DNA of 64,000 bases, taken from assembly GCF_024159265.1 (NCBI RefSeq), contig NZ_JAMYWY010000001.1, positions 6,758,001 through 6,822,000 on the forward strand. The letters are read 5' to 3'. Shown here one piece after another: positions 43,801 through 53,133 of the stretch. The stretch's first letter is position 1. The number at the start of each line of letters is the position of its first letter. The stretch comes from Paenibacillus sp. 1781tsa1. GTDB lineage: Bacteria > Bacillota > Bacilli > Paenibacillales > Paenibacillaceae. The translations under genes were made by a program, and so were the position numbers. Below the pieces are notes generated by a model that did not search any database, was not told the origin of the DNA, and worked only from the letters and a program-made list of their open reading frames with translations.

Positions 43801-44304
43801 ATGTTAATTAAAGCATTTAAGGAATGGTCGGACCAAAATGAAGGTTTCATTGAAATCCTTGCTTCTACTGGGAAAACGACTGCTATGAATAAATTCAAAC
43901 CAGGTGCCTCCGAAGATAAAATTAAAGAGCTTTCGGAGTATTTTTCTACTCCATTACCTCCAGATTACATAAGCTTTTTACGAGTATGTAACGGAGCCTC
44001 CTTGTTCGAAGACCCCAAATATGGTGGGGAGTGCTTCTTATACTCAGCCCAAGATGTTATACATTACAATGAAGCATCAGATAATAAGATTGTAGTCGCC
44101 CATATTCTTGATGATCGAATCCTAATTGATTTAGAGCGTTGGAGTTCAGGTGATGAACAATATCTGTTGCTTTGTGAGAGTTTATATTCTGTTGAGCATA
44201 CAGGTTCTTTTTACAGTAACTTTGAAACATGGTTAGAACGTTTTATAATCTCTCAGGGCGAGAAATTCTGGTACTGGAAGACAGAACGTAGTTTTGAAGA
44301 ATAA
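43801..44304 (+). CDS. SMI1/KNR4-family (immunity-like) protein
   Basis: 167 residues. Typical family elements: a helix EDKIKELSEYFSTPLPPDYI then SFLRVCNGASLF, a middle acidic strand region (ECFLYSAQDVIHYNE), and the C-terminal SFYSNFETWLERFII. Many bacterial members protect against secreted or contact-dependent toxins. GAGGAGGAG lies 10 nt before the ATG. It is AT-richer than its neighbours and sits between two gene fragments, with no toxin gene next to it. Confidence 0.85.
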   Translation: MLIKAFKEWSDQNEGFIEILASTGKTTAMNKFKPGASEDKIKELSEYFSTPLPPDYISFLRVCNGASLFEDPKYGGECFLYSAQDVIHYNEASDNKIVVAHILDDRILIDLERWSSGDEQYLLLCESLYSVEHTGSFYSNFETWLERFIISQGEKFWYWKTERSFEE

Positions 44305-44432
44305 AAAGAAAAGACCCGGAGACAGTTGCAGTGACTATAACCCCTGACGGGATAGACTACTATGAGCAAGGATATCTTAATGGAAAAGCAAACGGCTTTC
44401 AAGTCGTCGAGGAGATTAAGAACACGAAGTAA
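44298..44432 (+). pseudogene. Unassigned C-terminal gene fragment after the SMI1 gene
   Basis: A frame without ATG yields a protein-like tail (VAVTITPDGIDYYEQGYLNG then KANGFQVVEEIKNTK) ending at TAA 44430-44432. It could be the end of a lost toxin or other gene. The family is not recognised. Confidence 0.3.
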
Positions 44433-44440
44433 AGAATTGC

Positions 44441-44486
44441 GGAAGGCCTCTGGATTTGAAACACTTCCAGAGGCCTTCCATTTAGT
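44441..44486. terminator. Bidirectional terminator after the SMI1 region
   Basis: Perfect 13-bp stem GGAAGGCCTCTGG / CCAGAGGCCTTCC, then ATTTAGTT on the plus side. The T tracts are moderate on both sides. Confidence 0.7.
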
Positions 44487-44558
44487 TCAAATGAAAACAT
44501 ACACCAGTAATAACGCAGTCCCCCCAACACATCATGAGCTGGAAGTAGAATCATTACA

Positions 44559-47147
44559 TCAGTCTTGTTCCTCCTCAGGAACAGTCGGTTCGTCTTCAGG
44601 CTTCGCTGTCTCTCTGGACTGTATTTCCTCCATCCGACTCGACACCTTCTGATACAGGTAAGAGATGCCGAGCAGTAATACACCGAAGCTGAAATAGGCA
44701 AAGATTTTGCTGCCCGAGGTAAGCATACCCACATCGTAGAACACCATTTTACCGGTAGCAAACAACGTCAACCCAAGACCCAGACGCCGAATCATCACAT
44801 ATTTTCTACGGAATCCATAGGCAATATAGAGAATCGCGAGCAGCAGATAGATCAGGCTGAACATCAGCCCCACATCACCCCACTGAAACTGGATCGTCAG
44901 GAATACGGTGATGACCCCTAGCAGATATACCCCTGCGATAACCGGGTACCATTCAATGCTCTTAAACTGCCCGCGGATACCTGCAATCAGCAGATCCCTT
45001 CCTGCAAAGAATACCCCTACGTTAAAGATGATTAGCACCAGCAAACCCACAATCTCTGCCGCTGTATGCTGCTGAACATCCGGCTGAAGTGCTGGCATGG
45101 TTAAGGTGACAGCCAGTGCAATACAGCAACCAATGGCATGCAGGAAAGTGGTATACATCTGTACGTATTGATCACGCAACAACTTCACTTTGCTCAGTCC
45201 ATAGGCCAATGCAATGGTGAGTGCTGCGAACATAAGTAACTTGTAGAACATGTATAACAGGAACGTCCCATCGACAGCTCTGGTATACAATTCATTCGAT
45301 TCATACAACACGTATAACCACAGATTGGCGAGTGTCACATACTTGAATCCGTTCAGGAATCCCAGCTCAAGCGGGCTGTAGTTGAATCTCTCCCTGGCAG
45401 ATGAGCTGCTGTGAACTGCCCAGGCATAATACAGTGTAATCAGCAGGGTCCCCAGCGTGATGCTGGAGTATTTTAACATGAAGTAAGAACGTTCCCCGAT
45501 GAATAACAGCGTGAGCAGGTCATAGTACACGAAAGTGATCAGACATAGCAGCACAATACCCCATCCGGCCCGCTCCACCGACTTGAACCGTTTCAGATGT
45601 CCAAGCGTAACCAGCAGAACCCCTTCAATTAACCAGCCCATCGATAACCACTTGGCCCCGAACTGGAATGGAATAATCAGAATGGCAAAGGTCAGGGAAG
45701 TGATATAGAAGAGCAGAATCGTCTGTTTCTCCTGAGCCATATTGCGCTGAACGAATCGTGCGAGACCCAGATATACCAGGCAGAAGATTAATGCCAACAA
45801 GCCCTGAGCATCATTCCAATCCGCCACATCAAATAACACGTATAACATCAGGCAACTGATGGTCGTATTCATAGCGAGCAGAGCGAAATCCCACCAGGTT
45901 AACTTCATCCGATGTTTGAACGGATATGCCAGTGTAATGCCCAGGTATAAAGCAAATGTCACAATGGAATACAACATGCCAATCTTCTCACTTGGCGACA
46001 GCCACAAGAGGATAAGCATGGATGGTGTGTTGAACAGGAAACTGATATAGTGCACTACCGGCCATCGTTTGCCGAATGATATGAACACAATAATGCCGTT
46101 TAAGAGCAGCAGATAGATCATGGCTACATAGACAGCAGTACCCTCAAGCCCGAACGAGAACATATAGGAGAATAGCGGAAGATACCCGCCTACCAGACCC
46201 AATGAACAGATGGTCTTCGACTGATACCTTAGGGACAACAATACAGAGATTGCCGATACCAATACAGACAAGCCAAGTCCCGTATATAACCCGATAATAT
46301 GCAGTAAAAAGTAACTATAGAAGATGGACCCGAATAACACGGAGATCCCGCCACCAAGCAGCCCCATGGCAAACGTCTGCTTTTTGCGGCGGAACAGCCA
46401 CTCTCCTCCAGCGAGCATTAGAGCACCCAGCAGGAAAAAAGCTCCGCTCTTCATCTCGTCATTAAACCAGGTCGAGTACGAGTATTGGAACGCTGCTCCA
46501 ACCCCCAGAATGAGGAGCAGGATGGCTACTTTGTTGATCCAGCTAAGCCCAATCTTCATCTCCATGCGATTCTGCTTGATTCGGCGCTGAATGGTCTCTT
46601 CGCTCAATCCCTCCTCCGCCATCTGCTCATACCCACGTTCCATGTGCCCACGTAGAGCCTCTTCTCGTTCCCATACGGCTCGCTTGTGCGATTCAATGCG
46701 CTCCTTCACCTCTGCCGCAAGGTAAGCAATCCTCTCCTTCATTTCGTGGGAATCCTCTTGTAACTCCTGTGCTGCCTGGTTGTACAGCGCGTTCAGGTTG
46801 GATTTAGTTCGATGTTCATGGAAGGCAACCCGATCATTATGTACCGCCGTTTTTCCTTGAAAATACGTCTCCATCTTCTCCCGCGATACCCGGATCAGAT
46901 TGAGCTTCTCATCCAGCATTTGCTCAGATAACGCCATGCGAAGACGTGCATTCTCTTCTTCCATCTTGCGCGAGCGAAGTTCAAGCTGGCCCAGCTTGAG
47001 CTTCTGGGCTTCATACTGTTCCTGTAACTGTTCATTCTGAACGATCAGGTCATCGGACTGGTATTCCTGGAGCAAGACTTGATACTCCTTCGCCAGCTGT
47101 TTCTGCTGCTCCTGAACCTGTTCAAGCCGATCCTTAAACTCCTTCAT
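44559..47147 (-). CDS. DUF2339 polytopic membrane protein
   Basis: 862 residues. Residues 1-170 are a long coiled coil rich in Gln, Glu and Lys (QVQEQQKQLAKEYQVLLQEY), then more than twenty closely spaced hydrophobic helices to about residue 845, and a charged tail (EDEPTVPEEEQ). The pattern fits DUF2339, whose function is unknown. The gene has about 250 bp of upstream sequence and appears monocistronic. Confidence 0.85.
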   Translation of the reverse strand: MKEFKDRLEQVQEQQKQLAKEYQVLLQEYQSDDLIVQNEQLQEQYEAQKLKLGQLELRSRKMEEENARLRMALSEQMLDEKLNLIRVSREKMETYFQGKTAVHNDRVAFHEHRTKSNLNALYNQAAQELQEDSHEMKERIAYLAAEVKERIESHKRAVWEREEALRGHMERGYEQMAEEGLSEETIQRRIKQNRMEMKIGLSWINKVAILLLILGVGAAFQYSYSTWFNDEMKSGAFFLLGALMLAGGEWLFRRKKQTFAMGLLGGGISVLFGSIFYSYFLLHIIGLYTGLGLSVLVSAISVLLSLRYQSKTICSLGLVGGYLPLFSYMFSFGLEGTAVYVAMIYLLLLNGIIVFISFGKRWPVVHYISFLFNTPSMLILLWLSPSEKIGMLYSIVTFALYLGITLAYPFKHRMKLTWWDFALLAMNTTISCLMLYVLFDVADWNDAQGLLALIFCLVYLGLARFVQRNMAQEKQTILLFYITSLTFAILIIPFQFGAKWLSMGWLIEGVLLVTLGHLKRFKSVERAGWGIVLLCLITFVYYDLLTLLFIGERSYFMLKYSSITLGTLLITLYYAWAVHSSSSARERFNYSPLELGFLNGFKYVTLANLWLYVLYESNELYTRAVDGTFLLYMFYKLLMFAALTIALAYGLSKVKLLRDQYVQMYTTFLHAIGCCIALAVTLTMPALQPDVQQHTAAEIVGLLVLIIFNVGVFFAGRDLLIAGIRGQFKSIEWYPVIAGVYLLGVITVFLTIQFQWGDVGLMFSLIYLLLAILYIAYGFRRKYVMIRRLGLGLTLFATGKMVFYDVGMLTSGSKIFAYFSFGVLLLGISYLYQKVSSRMEEIQSRETAKPEDEPTVPEEEQD

Positions 47148-47267
47148 GTACTTCCTCCATTGGTTGATGTTTAATCTTTTCCCTATATTTTACTATATGT
47201 ATGCCATAAAAAGAGGTTTCAACATTATATATATCTGTGCAATATTTCATCCGAAGGATCGCGAACG

Positions 47268-47312
47268 CAAAAAAGCCGGGAAGCAACTGCTTCGCCGGAC
47301 TTTTATTCATAT
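47268..47312 (-). terminator. Terminator of the LCP gene
   Basis: Minus-strand stem GTCCGG-CGAAGC / GCTTC-CCGGCT (one bulge) followed by six T. Confidence 0.7.
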
Positions 47313-47394
47313 GAGCATTTTGCACACATCTGAGCACTACAGATACAATTGCGCAATCTCTGATCCATTTTCACTGTTGGCGATGTACGCAAGC

Positions 47395-48435
47395 TTATGC
47401 TGCATCTTGTGTATCTGTCTGATCCGCTGACTCCGGTTCGATTATCTCGGTCGCATCCGGGTCCAGCCAACTGGCGATCATGCCACGCACATATTGCAGA
47501 TCGTCCTCTGACAGATCGTAGTACCATGTGCCACTGCGCGTTGCACCTTCTCCCTTCAGCATATAGTTGCTGATCGTGGGTGCACTGTCTTTCATATATA
47601 AGGACTCGGCAAACTTCACGATGAAGTCCGAAGTCATGTTGGTTGTAAAATTCGATCCGGCTATCTGGATGACGTCCGGGATCTTGGTCAGATTTTTGAC
47701 CTCCAGCGCACGATTCATGAAGGCACTTAGGAAAATCCGGTGACGCATCGTCCGATTGAAATCGGAATCTTCCCGGTAACGCACATAACCAAGCGCTTCT
47801 TCGCCGCTATAGATCGGTTTGTTGGCTTCAACGAACAGTTTCTCATGGCTCTTGAGTTTGTTCTCAATGTTTTTCTTGATCGGCAGTTCAACACCGCCCA
47901 CCGCATCAACAATATCCTTGAGACCGTTAAAATTAATCGCGGCATAGAAATCTACTTTGTTCCCCAGCAAATTTTCCACCGTATCCATCGCCATCTTGGC
48001 TTCACCATGGGCATACGCTGAATTGATCTTTGACTTCACATCCCGGCCGACAATCTCGGTATAGGAATCACGTGGAATGGACAGCAGCAGCACTTTATTG
48101 TCCTCTGGACGCACGACGGAGTAGATGATGGTATCCGAACGGCTTGGTTCATTATCGCGTTGGTCAATACCAAGCAGCAACAGTGAGAATGGGTCCGTAT
48201 GTTCCACGACCGGGGCATCCTTATCACCAGCTGGTTTGAAGGAGTCATCCAAGGCTTCCTTCACCGTACCGGAGGCGAACATGTTAAAGGCAAACACGAC
48301 AAGTTGCTTTTGATAAATAAATCCGAGTCCTCCGAGCACAAGCAGCACACTTAGGGTGATGATTAATGGCTTCTTCCATTTCTTCTTCGGTTTCTTCGGT
48401 TTCCGTCTTGTTAAATGTGCGGCACTGTTTTCCAT
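47395..48435 (-). CDS. LytR-CpsA-Psr (LCP) family cell-wall ligase
   Basis: 346 residues from the second ATG (48435), which is 5 nt after AAGGAG; the first ATG is too close to it. A basic cytoplasmic start (RRKPKKPKKKWKK) and one membrane helix (about 24-43) precede the LCP domain: LLLLGIDQRDNEPSRSDTII, LLSIPRDSYTEI, KINSAYAHGE, and RYREDSDFNRTMRHR, the Arg and Asp residues that hold the pyrophosphate. Members transfer undecaprenyl-linked teichoic acids or other glycopolymers to peptidoglycan outside the membrane. Confidence 0.94.
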   Translation of the reverse strand: MENSAAHLTRRKPKKPKKKWKKPLIITLSVLLVLGGLGFIYQKQLVVFAFNMFASGTVKEALDDSFKPAGDKDAPVVEHTDPFSLLLLGIDQRDNEPSRSDTIIYSVVRPEDNKVLLLSIPRDSYTEIVGRDVKSKINSAYAHGEAKMAMDTVENLLGNKVDFYAAINFNGLKDIVDAVGGVELPIKKNIENKLKSHEKLFVEANKPIYSGEEALGYVRYREDSDFNRTMRHRIFLSAFMNRALEVKNLTKIPDVIQIAGSNFTTNMTSDFIVKFAESLYMKDSAPTISNYMLKGEGATRSGTWYYDLSEDDLQYVRGMIASWLDPDATEIIEPESADQTDTQDAA

Positions 48436-48529
48436 CATATCTCCTTTAATAACGGGTTCTTAGAATCATTTAACTATATTAATAACACGTTGACAATAGA
48501 TTACGTTATAATCTGCTATACAAATACGT

Positions 48530-48734
48530 GTTCAAAAAGTTTGGTTTTCAGTACCAAGAAGATGGAATGAAGCTAGAAATGGAGTAGCGGAGCGTAGGGA
48601 AAACTACGTGAGCAACTAAAATGTTTCCGAAGGAAACATACTTCGTAAGCCCCTACTTATTTCGGCTGAATTTCATATTCGATGCTGATGATGCCGCCAG
48701 GCATCATTCGTAATCAAAAGTGGACTTTTTGAAC
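48530..48734. mobile_element. MITE-like element, 205 bp
   Basis: Perfect 11-bp terminal inverted repeats GTTCAAAAAGT (48530-48540) and ACTTTTTGAAC (48724-48734) bound a non-coding 205-bp unit. Inside are at least three hairpins: GCGTAG / CTACGT near 48598, ATGTTTCC / GGAAACAT near 48625 and ATGATGCC / GGCATCAT near 48688. No transposase is present and no clear target duplication was seen. It fills the gap between the LCP and aldo/keto reductase genes. Confidence 0.5.
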
Positions 48735-48772
48735 TACCTCTACATAAATGAACATAAAGGGAGCGATAAAGG

Positions 48773-49747
48773 ATGGAGTATCGACGTTTGGGCAATAGTG
48801 GTTTGCGTGTGTCAGCACTGGGGCTTGGCACCAATGCGTTTGGCAAACGCGCGGATGAAGCAGCTTCTACCCGCATTATTCATGCAGCGATGGATCAGGG
48901 CATCAACTTTATCGATACCGCCAATATCTACGCAGGTACCGAATCAGAACGCATCATTGGACAGGCTCTCACAGGTCGTCGGGAAAACGCGGTGCTTGCG
49001 ACCAAAGCCGGACTTCCCCGGCATGACGGTCCCCATGGTCGCGGTTCGTCCCGCTACCATCTGCAACAAGAGCTGGAACATAGCCTGCGGCGTCTGCAAA
49101 CGGATTATGTGGATCTGTATCAGATCCATACCTTTGATCCGCATACACCGCTGGATGAGACACTCCGTACGCTGGACGATATGGTCACTTCCGGCAAAGT
49201 TCGGTACATCGGAGCTTCCAACTACGCAGCCTGGGAGCTGATGAAAGCTCTCGGGATCAGTGAACAGAAAGGTTATGTGCGCTACATCTCCACCCAAACC
49301 AGCTATTCCCTGGCTGACCGTACGCCTGAACTGGAATTGGTACCGATGTGCCTGGATCAGGGTGTAGGCATTATCCCGTATTTCCCGCTCGCAGGCGGTA
49401 TTCTGACGGGTAAATATAACGGACAGGCCAGCGTACCTTCCGGCTCCAGAGCCGACACCGACCCGTCCTTCAATCGTTTTCTGCTGGAGCATAATCTCCA
49501 ACTGAGTGAACAAGTGAGTGCCAAAGCTGCTTCATACGGGTGTTCCCCAAGTGTGCTGTCTCTCGCATGGCTACTGACACGTCCGGCTGTATCCACAGTC
49601 ATTGTTGGCGCTACAGGCACCGAACAGCTGGAGCATAATCTGGCTAGTCTGGATATGTCACTGCCCGATGAGATGTTGACCGATCTGGATCAGATCAGTG
49701 ACTCTTTCCGTCGCCGCGAGCCATTTGCGTCCTACCGAATCGATTGA
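48773..49747 (+). CDS. Aldo/keto reductase
   Basis: 324 residues. TIM-barrel oxidoreductase with the catalytic set visible: Asp and Tyr in FIDTANIYAGTESE, Lys in LATKAG, His in LYQIHTFD. NADP-binding elements near the end are STVIVGATGTEQLEHNL. It reduces aldehydes and ketones with NADPH; the natural substrate is unknown. GGGAG lies about 10 nt before the ATG. It appears monocistronic with a terminator after it. Confidence 0.93.
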   Translation: MEYRRLGNSGLRVSALGLGTNAFGKRADEAASTRIIHAAMDQGINFIDTANIYAGTESERIIGQALTGRRENAVLATKAGLPRHDGPHGRGSSRYHLQQELEHSLRRLQTDYVDLYQIHTFDPHTPLDETLRTLDDMVTSGKVRYIGASNYAAWELMKALGISEQKGYVRYISTQTSYSLADRTPELELVPMCLDQGVGIIPYFPLAGGILTGKYNGQASVPSGSRADTDPSFNRFLLEHNLQLSEQVSAKAASYGCSPSVLSLAWLLTRPAVSTVIVGATGTEQLEHNLASLDMSLPDEMLTDLDQISDSFRRREPFASYRID

Positions 49748-49759
49748 AGCAACTGAAAT

Positions 49760-49796
49760 AAACCTCCCGACGGATAAAGTCAGGAGGTTTATTTTT
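49760..49796 (+). terminator. Terminator of the aldo/keto reductase gene
   Basis: AAACCTCC / GGAGGTTT with an inner GAC/GTC pair, then ATTTTTG. It may also serve the convergent MarR gene. Confidence 0.8.
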
Positions 49797-49890
49797 GATT
49801 TTGCATAACACTATAATCATTAGTATTCAGAAAATTTCCAATTCCACTACAATCTGTAGTTTAATAAAATAAAAAAAATCTTATTATGGA

Positions 49891-50352
49891 TTAGCCCTCT
49901 GTTTTTTGGCGAAGAAACTCCTGCATGATCTCCATATACTCTTCCTTGCGATCATCCAAAGTTTCAAAAAAAGCCTTGTCCGACTCCTCAACCAAGTGAA
50001 TTCCTTCAATGGCCAATCGGGTTCCTTCTTCCGTTGTTGTAATAATATTGGCACGCGTATCCGTCTGATGACGAGCACGCGTAATCAACCCTCTCTTTTC
50101 AAGAGCACGCAAAACCTGAGAAGTCACATTAACATCTACTTTGGCAAATTGTGCAATTTGAACCTGAGTGACTCCCTTGCCTTCCTCATCACGTTCATTG
50201 AGCCACAAACAGGCGTGCAACAATACAAATTGGGGCTGTGTCAATTCGAGTGGCTCCAGCACCCTGCGTACTTCCCTTTGCCACATCGCTGTAACCTGCC
50301 ATAACAGATATCCCGGGCTTTCTTGTGCGTTTTTATACCGTGAGCTGTTCAT
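49891..50352 (-). CDS. MarR-family regulator
   Basis: 153 residues. Winged helix at about 60-110: VTQVQIAQFAKVDVNVTSQV, LRALEKRGLITRAR, then the wing TDTRANII. Long helices on both sides form the dimer. GGAGG is 6 nt before the ATG. The regulon is unknown; it follows the AIM24-like gene on the same strand after a gap of about 135 bp. Confidence 0.92.
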   Translation of the reverse strand: MNSSRYKNAQESPGYLLWQVTAMWQREVRRVLEPLELTQPQFVLLHACLWLNERDEEGKGVTQVQIAQFAKVDVNVTSQVLRALEKRGLITRARHQTDTRANIITTTEEGTRLAIEGIHLVEESDKAFFETLDDRKEEYMEIMQEFLRQKTEG

Positions 50353-50488
50353 CTCATACCTCCATGATGTGCGACCTTATGCAACAGATTATGTACCTAC
50401 CAGTCAATGAAGTAAATCCATTATTCTTCATAAACGATGATGGAAACACATCCGTTGCAACTCTGTGTGTTCTTTCTCCAAAAATGAA

Positions 50489-51166
50489 TTATCGTGCAGG
50501 GATAAATTGCTTCACCCATTGTCCGAATCCTTGCGGATTGCGGCTCTGTATAAGAATGGTTCCTTCTCCACGGAACCGGCATACCAACCCTTCTCCACTT
50601 GTAACACTGGATAACCAGCCCTGTGAAGCTTTCTCTATCCGGTAATCTACATAATGAGGCCATGCCACCAGATGAGCGTTATCCACGATCATTTCTTCAC
50701 CTGCTGCCAGATTAATCGCATGAATTGCACCATAGGAAGACAGAAATACGGTTCCACGTCCGCTGATCTCAATAATGAAGAAACCTTCTCCCGAAAAGAG
50801 GCCTTTCTTCAGGTTTTGCATTTTGGTATTCACCTGAATGCCCTCGGTCCCCGCCAGAAATCCGTCTTTCTGCACATAGAGTGAATAGGAACCGTCTAAT
50901 TCAACAGCCTCTACATCGCCCATGCTTGAAGGTGAGAGTAGAATCTCTGCCGACCCGCCCGCAGCCGTCAATTCCTGAAAGAAAAACTTCTCTCCGCTCA
51001 GCATCCGACCGAACCCGGCAAACATTCCACCTTCTGCTGAACCCTTCAGTTCAACCGTAGGCGTCATGGATACCATCGCACCACTTTCGGCCTTGAACCG
51101 CTCTCCCCGCTGCAAATGTACCTTGAGCATTGCAAAAGCCCCATCATATAGAATCTCATAGTTCAC
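50489..51166 (-). CDS. AIM24/TIGR00266-family protein
   Basis: 225 residues, a beta-rich protein with family features: FKAESGAMVSMTPTVELKGS, GFFIIEISGRGTVFLSSYGA, and VDNAHLVAWPHYVDYRIEKA. The function of bacterial members is not settled; the fold resembles a tryptophan-RNA-binding attenuator-like repeat. It starts inside the last codons of the HxlR gene (4-nt ATGA overlap), so the two are translationally coupled. Confidence 0.88.
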   Translation of the reverse strand: MNYEILYDGAFAMLKVHLQRGERFKAESGAMVSMTPTVELKGSAEGGMFAGFGRMLSGEKFFFQELTAAGGSAEILLSPSSMGDVEAVELDGSYSLYVQKDGFLAGTEGIQVNTKMQNLKKGLFSGEGFFIIEISGRGTVFLSSYGAIHAINLAAGEEMIVDNAHLVAWPHYVDYRIEKASQGWLSSVTSGEGLVCRFRGEGTILIQSRNPQGFGQWVKQFIPAR

Positions 51167-51558
51167 GGTTGCACCAACTCCCTATTGTCAGAGTTAAAAT
51201 CATTGAGCCCATTGTCTTCCAGAACTGCTGATTTGTCTCCGTATTCCTTCACGATATGTTGATCTCCCCAATTACAGAGCGCATTGAGAATCGGTTCAAG
51301 ACTCCGCCCGTAATCACTCAATTCGTATTCTACTTTGGGAGGGACCTGATTATATACAATTCGGTTTACGATCCCGTCGTTTTCAAGCTCTCTCAGCTGC
51401 TGTGTTAACATTTTCTGTGTAATTGCGGGCATAATACGCTTGAGATCACTGGTTCGTCTTTTTCCATGTGTCAGATGACAGAGAATGACGCATTTCCACT
51501 TGCCACCGATCACCTCTAAGGTAGCTTCAACCGAGATGTTATATTTTTTTCTAACCAT
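51163..51558 (-). CDS. ytcD: HxlR-family regulator (YtcD-like)
   Basis: 131 residues. Winged helix with CNVEATLEVIGGKW-type start (here ISVEATLEVIGGKWKCVILC), ITQKMLTQQLRELENDGIV and YELSDYGRSL. Only one Cys (WKCVILC) lies in the usual redox-sensing region. It is divergent from an MFS transporter and an aldo/keto reductase, the same order as ytcD with ytbD-ytbE in B. subtilis; the symbol rests on that arrangement. A GTAC-rich operator lies in the intergenic region. Confidence 0.85.
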   Translation of the reverse strand: MVRKKYNISVEATLEVIGGKWKCVILCHLTHGKRRTSDLKRIMPAITQKMLTQQLRELENDGIVNRIVYNQVPPKVEYELSDYGRSLEPILNALCNWGDQHIVKEYGDKSAVLEDNGLNDFNSDNRELVQP

Positions 51559-51614
51559 AACTTGTTACCTCCCTGATGAATTGAATTACATCCGTCGCAT
51601 GCTGTACAGGCACC

Positions 51615-51650
51615 AAAAAGTACGTAGGGTACTAAAAAGTACGTACTATT
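51615..51650. promoter_or_regulatory. HxlR-type operator pair
   Basis: AGTAC-N5-GTACT (51620-51633) is followed by AGTACGTACT (51639-51648), each preceded by AAAA. They lie between the divergent regulator and transporter genes. Confidence 0.6.
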
Positions 51651-51722
51651 CAATCTATACTGAATAACTCATAATAGCATTTGCCGGTACGTAAATCTAC
51701 ATTCGGGGGAGTTGAGCAAGAA

Positions 51723-52916
51723 ATGTTACAAGATTCAAAACGCAGCACGTGGGCACTGCTAGCACTGGCCATTAGTGCATTCGCGATCGGTACCACAGAA
51801 TTTATCAGCGTTGGGCTCCTGCCCCTCATTGCCGATGACCTGGGCATTTCCGTAACTACAGCGGGACTGACCGTTACTTTATATGCATTAGGCGTTACCT
51901 TTGGGGCTCCTGTTCTGACCTCACTGACGTCTACCATATCACGCAAAACGCTATTGCTTGCCATCATGATTGTCTTCATTGCGGGTAACACGATGGCTGC
52001 ACTGTCGACGGGCATCACCATGTTACTCATTGCAAGAGTGGTGTCCGCTCTGGCACACGGAGTGTTCATGTCCATAGGCTCCACGATTGCAGCCGATCTG
52101 GTGCCTGCCAACCGCAGGGCGAGTGCCATTGCCATCATGTTCTCTGGTTTAACGATAGCTACTGTAACTGGCGTACCTCTCGGTACACTTATCGGTCAAC
52201 ATTGGGGCTGGCGCGCTGCTTTTATCCTGATTGTTGTGATTGGTATCGTTGCCATGATTGGGAACATGATACTCGTGCCATCCACGCTGAAGCGAGGAAC
52301 ACGAACAGCATTTCGGGATCAGCTGAAGCTGGTTACAGGTGGACGCTTGCTGCTTGCTTTTGTCATCACTGCCGTTGGGTACGGAGGAACATTTGTTGTT
52401 TTTACGTACCTGTCCCCGTTATTGCATGATATCAGCGGATACTCCGAGAAAACAGTTGCGTTCATTCTGTTGTTGTACGGAATCGCCATTGCTGTCGGCA
52501 ATATCATCGGCGGCAGAGCAGCCAATCGTAACCCGCTCAAGGCCCTCTTCTACATGTTCATCATTCAGACCATCATTCTCGGCGTGATGTACTTCACCGT
52601 TCCGTTTAAGTTGGCAGCACTCCTAACCATCATGGGTATGGGACTACTTGCTTTCATGAATGTGCCTGGTCTTCAGATGTATGTAGTAACTCTGGCTGAA
52701 CGATATGCACCACAGGCCAAAGATGTAGCCTCAGCCTTTAACATCGCCGCATTTAATGCAGGGATTGCTATAGGTGCCTATTTGGGTGGCGTGATCAATG
52801 ACTCCATTGGTTTGATTCACACGACATGGGTCGGAGCCTTGATGGTTCTCGTAGCTGTAATCCTGACCGCATGGGCTAAAATGCTGGAAAGCAAAGATCA
52901 ACATGCATCCGTCTAA
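51723..52916 (+). CDS. ytbD: MFS efflux transporter (YtbD-like)
   Basis: 397 residues from ATG 51723; GGGGGAG is about 11 nt upstream. Twelve hydrophobic helices. The start LALAISAFAIGTTEFISVGL, then LPLIADDLGISVTTAGLTVT, is the DHA1-type (AraJ/YdhP) signature; AIMFSGLTIATVTGVPLGTL is the antiporter motif C region. It probably exports a small toxic compound using the proton gradient. Its substrate is unknown. Control by the divergent HxlR protein is likely. Confidence 0.9.
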   Translation: MLQDSKRSTWALLALAISAFAIGTTEFISVGLLPLIADDLGISVTTAGLTVTLYALGVTFGAPVLTSLTSTISRKTLLLAIMIVFIAGNTMAALSTGITMLLIARVVSALAHGVFMSIGSTIAADLVPANRRASAIAIMFSGLTIATVTGVPLGTLIGQHWGWRAAFILIVVIGIVAMIGNMILVPSTLKRGTRTAFRDQLKLVTGGRLLLAFVITAVGYGGTFVVFTYLSPLLHDISGYSEKTVAFILLLYGIAIAVGNIIGGRAANRNPLKALFYMFIIQTIILGVMYFTVPFKLAALLTIMGMGLLAFMNVPGLQMYVVTLAERYAPQAKDVASAFNIAAFNAGIAIGAYLGGVINDSIGLIHTTWVGALMVLVAVILTAWAKMLESKDQHASV

Positions 52917-53133
52917 ATGGAAAAAGCTTCGTTCTAATCTCCATTCCGACCTTGGGTCGCACTCTTATATAAATATCAATTCCAGCCTTCAAGGGGAACC
53001 GGTTTCATATCGTATTTTACTATACTATATACGTTGAACCCAATTTGATCTACTATGATTTAATTTTGTATGATAAAAAACGATAATTCAGCTTGAAATC
53101 ACTGATTTTTACACACTTTAAGGAGGAAATCTC

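Noticed and set aside
44362-44652. 96-residue plus-strand frame after the SMI1 gene
   Set aside because: It runs through a strong terminator and into the antisense of the DUF2339 gene. A different frame here gives the more protein-like fragment ending at 44432.
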